Source: CAYJXK01 sp964374115
Lineage (GTDB): Bacteria > Patescibacteriota > Patescibacteriia > Magasanikbacterales > UBA922
Length of the DNA: 17,846 nucleotides
Direction of reading: 5' to 3'
Assembly (NCBI GenBank): GCA_964374115.1
Contig: CAYJXK010000016.1
Coordinates: 1 to 17,846 of the forward strand
Shown here: positions 12,765 through 17,846 of the stretch, piece by piece
How positions within the stretch are numbered: the first letter of the stretch is position 1
Layout: the number at the start of each line of letters is the position of its first letter
Notes under the pieces: generated by a model
Databases searched by the model: none
The model's input: the letters and a program-made list of their open reading frames with translations, nothing else
Told to the model about the DNA's origin: nothing
Program-made: the position numbers and the translations under genes

Positions 12765-14162
12765 GTGGCAATACATCGTACCAAACAATATATATCTCCT
12801 ATTCAGACACAACAGCGCCTTCAGAAAAAGGCGTATATCGTCTCCGTTGATATGGGATATGGCCATGAGCGCGCCATATACCCTCTCCGAGACATTGCCG
12901 CATCTCCTCCGGGATGGACCAATGGGCATCCGATCAATGCGAATACCTATCCAGGAATTCCGATTCGAGATAGACGCCGATGGGATGAATCGCGGCATCT
13001 GTATGAAATAGTATCACGGTTCAAAAGCGTGCCCGTTGTTGGACCTACTGCTTTTGGCATCATGGATTATATCCAACGCATTGCTCCGTTTTATCCCAAA
13101 CGGGATCTTTCTCGCCCCAGTTTTCAATTGCGACAAATGTATTCCATGATTGGCAAGGGATGGGGCAGAGATCTTATTACTACTTTGAACCAACGTCCGC
13201 TTCCGCTCGTGACATCATTTTTTGCTGTCGCATTCTTTGCAGAAGAACATGGATATAAGGGGCAGATTTTTTGCCTGTGCACTGATACAGATGTGAGCCG
13301 CGCTTGGGCGCCACTGCAGCCGAAAAAAAGTCGGATTCATTATCTTGCTCCCAACAAACGCGTGAAGCAACGTCTTGCATTGTATGGCGTCCGAGAAGAT
13401 CATATCTCTGTCACAGGTTTTCCGCTTCCCAAAGAGCTCATCGGCGGGAAATCTCTCACGTTTCTCAAACGCAATCTCGGATACCGTATTGGACAACTCG
13501 ACCCAACCGGAAGGTATCATTCTAAATATCATCACACCCTCGAATATTATCTTGGCGCTCGGTATTGCCGAGTCAAAACTGATCACCCGCTTACCGTGAC
13601 CTTTGCGGTCGGAGGAGCAGGCGCCCAGCGTGAGCTCGGCGCGACGATTCTCGAGAGCCTTCATCGTTTTATTGATAAGCGGGAGCTCCGACTCAATCTC
13701 ATCGCCGGCACGAGGAGGGATGTCTATGAATATTACGACGCGGTGATTACTGACCTACATCTCAAAAAGCGTCATGGCGGGATGATCAATATTATCTACG
13801 CGGAAAATAAACTCGAGTATTTCCAAAAGTTCAATCAAACGCTCACGACAACAGATATTCTCTGGACCAAACCAAGCGAGCTTTCTTTTTACTCAGGCCT
13901 CGGCATCCCTATTATTATGGCGCCGACCGTGGGTTCTCAAGAAGAATATAACCGCGCGTGGCTCCATTCGATTGGGGCTGGGGTAGAGCAGAATGATCCA
14001 CGTTATACCCATGAATGGCTCTTTGATTGGCTTCACTCCGGGTGGTTTGCTCGCGCGGCCATGGAAGGATTTATGAACGCGCCGCATATGGGCACCTATC
14101 ATATCGAGGATATGGTGCTTCGAGGAAAGAAGAGTGAGATCGAAGATATGCATTTGTTATAA
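12765..14162 (+). CDS. Putative GT-B glycosyltransferase, GT28-like (MurG/MGDG-synthase class)
   Basis: This 465-residue protein resembles the two-domain GT-B fold. Near the N-terminus, SVDMGYGHERA (27-37) corresponds to the Gly/His-rich acceptor loop of MurG and monogalactosyldiacylglycerol synthases. In the C-terminal half, LIAGTRRDVYEYY is followed by WTKPSELSFYSGLGIPIIMAP (367-387) and SQEEYN (391-396), the nucleotide-sugar-binding block of that class. Donor and acceptor are unknown; a membrane lipid or wall polymer is plausible. The GTG at 12765 is the best start seen, but obvious similarity begins only near residue 22, so the true start could be later. It lies between the MgtE-like gene and the EamA transporter (4-nt gap), probably in one transcript. 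It may belong to a CPR-restricted family. Confidence 0.72.
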   Translation: MAIHRTKQYISPIQTQQRLQKKAYIVSVDMGYGHERAIYPLRDIAASPPGWTNGHPINANTYPGIPIRDRRRWDESRHLYEIVSRFKSVPVVGPTAFGIMDYIQRIAPFYPKRDLSRPSFQLRQMYSMIGKGWGRDLITTLNQRPLPLVTSFFAVAFFAEEHGYKGQIFCLCTDTDVSRAWAPLQPKKSRIHYLAPNKRVKQRLALYGVREDHISVTGFPLPKELIGGKSLTFLKRNLGYRIGQLDPTGRYHSKYHHTLEYYLGARYCRVKTDHPLTVTFAVGGAGAQRELGATILESLHRFIDKRELRLNLIAGTRRDVYEYYDAVITDLHLKKRHGGMINIIYAENKLEYFQKFNQTLTTTDILWTKPSELSFYSGLGIPIIMAPTVGSQEEYNRAWLHSIGAGVEQNDPRYTHEWLFDWLHSGWFARAAMEGFMNAPHMGTYHIEDMVLRGKKSEIEDMHLL

Positions 14163-14166
14163 TATT

Positions 14167-15081
14167 ATGTTCTGGTTTTTTCTTTCATTGTTTGGTTATT
14201 TTCTCCTTGCGATTGTTTTTGTCCTCGACAAAATTATTCTCACAAAGTCAGTTTCGAAGCCGGTGGTGTATACTTTTTACTCCACGGTTTTTTTATTGGC
14301 CGCGTTTTTCGCATGGCCGTTTGGCGTAGAAATGCTCGCGCCATTTGATCTTCTGATCGCGCTTGTCTCGGGTATCACATTTGGCCTTGGCATGCTCACG
14401 ATGTTTGTCGCTGTCAAAAAGGGAGAGGCGAGCCATATTAATCCATTTATCGGCGGCACGATTACGGTCGCGACGTATATTCTCTCCTTTCTTTTCCTAG
14501 GAGAGACACTCACCGGTTTCCAGGTGGGAGGCGTGCTTCTGCTCGTCTTCGCCTCACTCTTGCTTTCTTTTGAAAAAAGTCGTGCTCATAATGGGTTTCA
14601 TGTGGGATTTCTCTGGGGAGTGGCAGCGGCCATTCTCTTTGCTTTTTCTCTCGTGACAGCAAAATATTTATATGAGGGATATCCTTTTCTCACTGGTCTG
14701 GTATGGTCACGTGGCACTGCAGGCATCTTTGGCCTGTTGCTTCTGATTTCTCCGGCAGTACGTCAGACTTTTCGCCGTCATGGCAGAAAAAAAATACAAA
14801 AAACTTTTGGCAAACAGCATGCCATGAGTATTGTGGCCACAAACAAAATTTTGAGTATCGTTGGCGTTGTAATTCTCCATTACGCGATTGCGATTGGAAG
14901 TGTCACTCTCGTCAACGCGATGGCAGGGGTACAGTATGTGTTCATGTTCTGTATGATTTATTTTTTTACCAAAATGCTTCCAAAGGTTCTGAGAGAATAT
15001 TTTACGAAAAGAGAAGCGACCGTCGAGATTGTTGGTCTGGCGTTGGTGATCATGGGATCGGCGTTTCTTGTATTCTATTGA
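14167..15081 (+). CDS. EamA/DMT-superfamily membrane transporter
   Basis: This 304-residue protein has about ten hydrophobic helices in two repeats. The first repeat includes FGLGMLTMFVAVKKGEASHINPFIG and FLFLGETLTGFQVGGVLLL, typical of EamA domains, in which a conserved Glu follows a LxLGE turn. The second repeat ends in LVIMGSAFLVF. The DMT superfamily exports or exchanges amino acids, sugars, nucleotides and related metabolites; the substrate is not predictable. The ATG at 14167 is chosen since it lies 4 nt after the upstream stop and begins the first helix; an in-frame GTG at 14134 would overlap the glycosyltransferase gene. Its stop codon lies in the left end of a 181-bp palindromic element. 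Confidence 0.87.
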   Translation: MFWFFLSLFGYFLLAIVFVLDKIILTKSVSKPVVYTFYSTVFLLAAFFAWPFGVEMLAPFDLLIALVSGITFGLGMLTMFVAVKKGEASHINPFIGGTITVATYILSFLFLGETLTGFQVGGVLLLVFASLLLSFEKSRAHNGFHVGFLWGVAAAILFAFSLVTAKYLYEGYPFLTGLVWSRGTAGIFGLLLLISPAVRQTFRRHGRKKIQKTFGKQHAMSIVATNKILSIVGVVILHYAIAIGSVTLVNAMAGVQYVFMFCMIYFFTKMLPKVLREYFTKREATVEIVGLALVIMGSAFLVFY

Positions 15082-15256
15082 CCTTTCACAATTACCTGAA
15101 CGAAAAACCTATGACTGCGGTCACCTTCTTGCCCTTCACCGTAAAAAATCCTCATCGTATCTACGGATACGCCTGCGGTTTTTTACGGTTCCAGGGCATC
15201 AAATCTGGCTCACACTCATACATGTTACTTGTTCATGCAATCATGAAAGGTCAATA
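15076..15256. repeat. Long imperfect palindrome P1 (MITE-like) after the EamA gene
   Basis: Perfect 13-bp inverted ends TATTGACCTTTCA (15076-15088) and TGAAAGGTCAATA (15244-15256) enclose arms that stay similar all the way in: TGAAC blocks, a CCGTAAAAAA/TTTTTTACGG pair and a central hairpin CGTATC-TACG-GATACG (15156-15171). The whole 181 bp can fold into one hairpin. If the outer TA on each side is read as a duplicated target, it resembles a Tc1/IS630-type miniature element, but this is inference. It carries no gene and could alternatively act as a terminator-like or regulatory RNA structure. Confidence 0.78.
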
Positions 15257-15312
15257 ACAACGAAGAATTTTTTTTATTTTCTGCATTCATTCATATCGAG
15301 TTTTTTCCTCTC

Positions 15313-15453
15313 GCGCCATCCCATCACTTTTTCTTTGCCTCCAAAACCCGCACATTGCAGACAAGAAAGAGATTGCAACCCTTCTCGACCACCACTTTAC
15401 TGTCAGATATAACCCATAGAGTTGCAGGCAAAGAAAAAGTGACTGAATGGCGC
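15313..15453. repeat. Second long palindrome P2 upstream of the glycoside hydrolase
   Basis: A perfect 17-bp inverted repeat, TCACTTTTTCTTTGCCT (15324-15340) and its complement (15426-15442), is flanked outside by GCGCCAT (15313-15319) and ATGGCGC (15447-15453). Weaker similarity continues into the 85-bp loop. The remaining bases of the 412-bp gene-free stretch 15082-15493 (15257-15312 and 15454-15493) hold only AT-rich spacer and the short leader of the hydrolase gene. Function is unknown. Confidence 0.75.
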
Positions 15454-15493
15454 TTGGGAGAGCATATCAGATACGGAACTCGCTACAAGTTAC

Positions 15494-16489
15494 ATGAAAA
15501 TGACAACCAAAATAATTTTCATTGTTATTTGTTTTCTCTTCATTGTATGGTTGTTTTTTTGGTTATCCGGAAAAAAACGATTTGATGTCGAATTCGGCGT
15601 GAGTTTCAATCAAAATCACGCGATGTATCTGGGCCTTGATTGGAAAGAAACATACATCGCGATTCTCGATGATTTGAACACTCCGACGATCCGCATTGCA
15701 GCGATGTGGAGTGATGTGGAGAAAGTAAAGGATACGTTCAATTTCGAACAGGTGGATTGGATGATGGACGAGGCGGCAAAGCGCGGAGTTCGGGTTGTTT
15801 TGGTCGTAGGGCAAAAAGCGCCACGATGGCCAGAATGTCATGTGCCAGAATGGGTAAAAGGTGAGGACAGTGATGAGGCTCGCGAGCGTTTGTTGCGGTA
15901 TATGACAAACACGGTCGAGCGATATCGCGCGCATCCTGCTCTCGAGATTTGGCAAGTAGAAAATGAGCCGTTTATCCCATTTCGTTTTGGTGTCTGTGAC
16001 AAGGTGAGCCAAGAGATGATCCAAGAAGAAATAGCGCTTGTTCGAGAGCGTGATGGCTTTCATTCAGTGATGATCACAGATAGCGGAGAATTTGGTTTTT
16101 GGGGGAAAGCGGCGAGAAACGGTGATATCCTTGGCTCCACATTATACCGCGTGGTCGAGATAATCGGAGGGGTTAAGTGGCCCTATGATTGGGTTCCTGC
16201 TGGATTCTATCGCATCAAGGCACGGCTCGCCGACAAATCATATCGCGATTTTTTTATTGCAGAATTGCAAGCCGAGCCATGGCTTCGCAGTAACAATCCA
16301 CTCGAGACTCCACTTGAAGAACAAGAGAGGATGATGGATACAGACCGCTTGCGTCGCACTCTTGATTTCGTGCACTATGTGGGTGCGTCTCGGGCATATC
16401 TGTGGGGCGCGGAATGGTGGTATTGGATGAAGCAGGAACAACATGACCCGCGGTATTGGGACATTGCGAAAGAGACAATCAAACGATAA
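15494..16489 (+). CDS. Membrane-anchored clan GH-A-like glycoside hydrolase
   Basis: This 331-residue protein starts with an uncleaved-type signal anchor (about 7-25), so the catalytic domain should sit outside the membrane. The body looks like a (beta/alpha)8 GH-A enzyme. RIAAMWSDVE and FNFEQVDWMMDEAAKRGVRVVL resemble beta strands 2-3 of GH5/GH39/GH42-type enzymes. IWQVENEP puts the acid/base Glu at 158, and FFIAELQAEPW supplies the likely nucleophile Glu257. Family and sugar are not determinable. It may trim host or environmental glycans, or the cell's own surface polymer. It is preceded by two palindromes and by a leader sequence shared with the MgtE-like gene. No clear promoter is visible. 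Confidence 0.84.
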   Translation: MKMTTKIIFIVICFLFIVWLFFWLSGKKRFDVEFGVSFNQNHAMYLGLDWKETYIAILDDLNTPTIRIAAMWSDVEKVKDTFNFEQVDWMMDEAAKRGVRVVLVVGQKAPRWPECHVPEWVKGEDSDEARERLLRYMTNTVERYRAHPALEIWQVENEPFIPFRFGVCDKVSQEMIQEEIALVRERDGFHSVMITDSGEFGFWGKAARNGDILGSTLYRVVEIIGGVKWPYDWVPAGFYRIKARLADKSYRDFFIAELQAEPWLRSNNPLETPLEEQERMMDTDRLRRTLDFVHYVGASRAYLWGAEWWYWMKQEQHDPRYWDIAKETIKR

Positions 16490-16572
16490 TGTTCCTTGCT
16501 TTTCTGATTTTCGCTTTCGCATCATTCGCATCTTGGCGTTTGTTTCTCGTCTGGTGCTGTAATGATACACTT

Positions 16573-16694
16573 TGCGCGAACCTTTTTTGAAAGAAACTGA
16601 CCCATTGCCGCGCTTCGCGCGGCAGAAACGGTCGGCAAAATTTCTGAAAGTTTGATATTGGTGCCCTTTGTTTGAAAATGCGCGAACCTTTTTT
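16573..16694 (+). repeat. Direct repeats with a GC-rich hairpin between them
   Basis: TGCGCGAACCTTTTTT occurs exactly at 16573-16588 and 16679-16694, 106 bp apart. Between them GCCGCG-CTTCG-CGCGGC (16607-16623) forms a stable hairpin. No T tract follows the hairpin, so it is not a standard terminator for the hydrolase gene. This lies in the gene-free stretch 16490-17017, which holds only repeats of this kind. Confidence 0.7.
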
Positions 16695-16698
16695 AAGC

Positions 16699-17027
16699 GA
16701 AAGATTAGCGACATTTCTTAAATTCATTTTACCAAAATCTTTGGAAAACGCCAATGACGCGACGCCTCCGCGCCCCGCCAAAAGCGGGGTTACGCCTCAA
16801 CAAAATTTTCTTCTATAATTTCGGATTTCGCGCTACCCCAAAAAAATCAAATGAGAAGAAGAAAATTTTGTTTCGGCGTTCTGCCCTCGCGGGCAGGCGA
16901 AGGCGGTCTTACGCTCGTGGGCAAAAAGTTTCCCTCCCCATTCAATATCCCCTTCATTTTTTACGGCTCGCCGAAAATTTTAGCAGGGTGTTGCCAATGA
17001 TATTTATAATCTTCTCGCTAATCTTTC
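16699..17027. repeat. Inverted copies of the nucleotidyltransferase gene end
   Basis: GAAAGATTAGCGA (16699-16711) is perfectly complementary to TCGCTAATCTTTC (17015-17027), which spans the last codons and stop of the nucleotidyltransferase gene. An additional 8-bp pair GGGTGTTG (16986-16993) and CAACACCC (17027-17034) also overlaps that gene end. The first pair brackets P3, so it may mark the ends of an inserted block. Confidence 0.55.
16742..16937. repeat. Composite palindrome P3 with REP-like hairpins in each arm
   Basis: The core is a perfect 16-bp inverted repeat AACAAAATTTTCTTCT (16799-16814) and its complement (16857-16872). Outward, each arm continues with ACGCC and then its own small GC hairpin: CCCCGC-CAAAA-GCGGGG (16773-16789) on the left and CTGCCC-TCGC-GGGCAG (16881-16896) on the right, then GGCG-rich words. 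Alignable similarity suggests the two arms were once one sequence in opposite orientation. The outer limits are approximate. It resembles non-coding palindromic elements; frames through it are not credible genes. Confidence 0.65.
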
Positions 17028-17735
17028 AACACCCACCTTTTGGGTAATGAACCGCCTGATTTCCTATAAATATATTTCACTAATTCCGCAAGAATCTTTT
17101 TCTTCTTTTGAATATCGTTGTCTTCATAAAATTTTTCCAGGCAGTTTATAAATTTCTTATCTAATCTTTTTAAGATTATTGTCGTTTCGTTTGGTTGTTG
17201 CAAAAATTCTCCGTTTAGCTTGAGAAATAATTCCAGGATATTATTTATTAGCAATTGACTGTCCAACCCAAAGGCCAAATAGTCTTTATTTTTTATATCT
17301 CGCTGAACCTCTCCCCAGAAATCATCTATTGAGTATTTATGCATTAAAACTTCACTTTTGTTATATTTAGTCTTCAGTGTCAAATTTTTTTGAGCAATAA
17401 GCTGGACTTTTTTTAATACTCCTTCTCGTTGAAAAAGGATTTTACCATGGGCTAACATGTGCGAAGTGATTCTCCGCACGCTACCACTATCTTCTTTGAG
17501 ATAGCTCCTCACTTCTTTTGCTGTATTAAAAATAACATCAATACGTACCCCATCTTTCACAAAATTATTTCTTGAAAATTTACCTTTCTTATTTAACAAT
17601 ATATATATCAACATCAGAATACTCATCAAATTTATCTCGTGCTACCGATCCAAACAACATAATACCCAAGACATTTTTGTCTTGTTTATATTGCTCGACT
17701 ATATTGTTACAAATTTTTTGAATAATCTTATCCAT
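17018..17735 (-). pseudogene. MNT-type nucleotidyltransferase, interrupted by a frameshift at an AT repeat
   Basis: Read from the ATG at 17735, the first frame encodes 48 residues with the pol-beta nucleotidyltransferase motif GSVARDKFDEYSDVD (29-43; Gly-Ser and the two metal-binding Asp). It hits TAA at 17589-17591. The continuation (ILLNKKGKFSRNN through RWVLKD, stop at 17018) is in the next frame. The switch falls in the alternating AT run near 17601-17611; adding one AT unit would join the frames into about 239 residues. The C-terminal half is helical and resembles kanamycin-nucleotidyltransferase-type domains. Such proteins transfer a nucleotide to a small molecule or protein. It may be a pseudogene, a phase-variable gene or a sequence error. 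AT content is higher than in the wall operon. Confidence 0.78.
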
Positions 17736-17756
17736 AAATAAAATGGGGCTAAGGAA

Positions 17757-17786
17757 AGTATACTAATTATCAAATTTTTGGTACAA
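17757..17786 (-). promoter_or_regulatory. Candidate promoter of the nucleotidyltransferase gene
   Basis: On the minus strand TTGTAC (17786-17781), an 18-bp spacer and TATACT (17762-17757) would start transcription near 17750, about 15 nt before the ATG at 17735. Confidence 0.5.
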
Positions 17787-17812
17787 TACTATTAGGTAAT
17801 TAGTGGGATTCG

Positions 17813-17845
17813 TAACCAAGCACATGGTATAATACCGCTTGGTTA
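17813..17845. promoter_or_regulatory. Palindrome overlapping an extended -10 element at the window edge
   Basis: TAACCAAGC (17813-17821) and GCTTGGTTA (17837-17845) are perfect inverted arms. Between them lies a second palindrome GGTATAATACC (17826-17836) that contains TATAAT with an upstream TG. The arrangement looks like an operator covering a promoter for a gene to the right of the window. A transposon end or recombination site is also possible; the window stops too soon to tell. Confidence 0.55.
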
Positions 17846-17846
17846 T

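Noticed and set aside
14155..14163. Extended -10 TGTTATAAT before the EamA gene
   Set aside because: Transcription would start at about 14170, inside the ATG codon at 14167, and the gene is already closely linked to the upstream gene.
15355..15585. 76-codon plus-strand frame before the hydrolase
   Set aside because: It crosses palindrome P2 and overlaps the hydrolase signal anchor in another frame; composition looks random.
16754..17047. 97-codon plus-strand frame in the repeat island
   Set aside because: It is made of REP-like hairpins and palindrome P3 and runs into the opposite-strand gene; no protein-like pattern.
1..17846. CRISPR array, restriction or toxin-antitoxin defence system, or IS transposase gene
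   Set aside because: No regularly spaced repeats, Cas-like, methylase/nuclease pair or transposase sequence was seen on either strand.

Overview
The window looks like a chromosomal segment of an uncultivated Candidate Phyla Radiation (Patescibacteria) bacterium. This is inferred from compact, ATGA-overlapping genes, very short leaders in front of consensus -35/-10 promoters, a MurE-like ligase with a shortened N-terminus, an Elp3-type tRNA enzyme, and short palindromic and 7-bp repeats inside and between genes. TGA ends many genes, including rpmG, mraY and murE-like, so the TGA=Gly code of Gracilibacteria does not fit. No species can be assigned.

Left part (1-4708). An Elp3 radical-SAM/GNAT enzyme (minus) lies head to head with a Trm9/ALKBH8-like methyltransferase (plus). 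Together they suggest a eukaryote-like cm5U to mcm5U wobble-uridine pathway. Next come an M23-like lipoprotein lacking one zinc ligand, a 79-aa two-helix membrane protein, a short threonine-synthase-like PLP enzyme (minus) and a 54-aa LysW-like zinc ribbon with its own strong promoter.

Centre (4689-9804, minus). A tightly coupled cell-wall operon reads mraY, an arginyl/leucyl-tRNA-protein-transferase-like gene, a MurE-like ligase, an Mpl-like ligase and a NUDIX hydrolase. Three of its four junctions are 4-nt ATGA overlaps and the fourth has a 1-nt gap. Its promoter is back to back with that of rpmG (ribosomal protein L33, plus). After rpmG come a terminator, tRNA-Trp(CCA) and a second terminator.

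Right part (10232-16489, plus). An ABC exporter, an MgtE-type transporter reduced to its membrane domain, a GT-B (GT28-like) putative glycosyltransferase, an EamA/DMT transporter and a membrane-anchored clan-A glycoside hydrolase follow. The 412-bp gap before the hydrolase holds two long imperfect palindromes.

Far right (16490-17846). A repeat-rich non-coding stretch with another large palindrome is followed by a minus-strand MNT-type nucleotidyltransferase gene broken by a frameshift at an AT microsatellite. The window ends in a palindrome overlapping a -10 promoter element.

The most notable signals are the Elp3/Trm9-like pair, the tRNA-dependent-transferase-like gene inside the peptidoglycan operon, the large palindromes, and the microsatellite frameshift.
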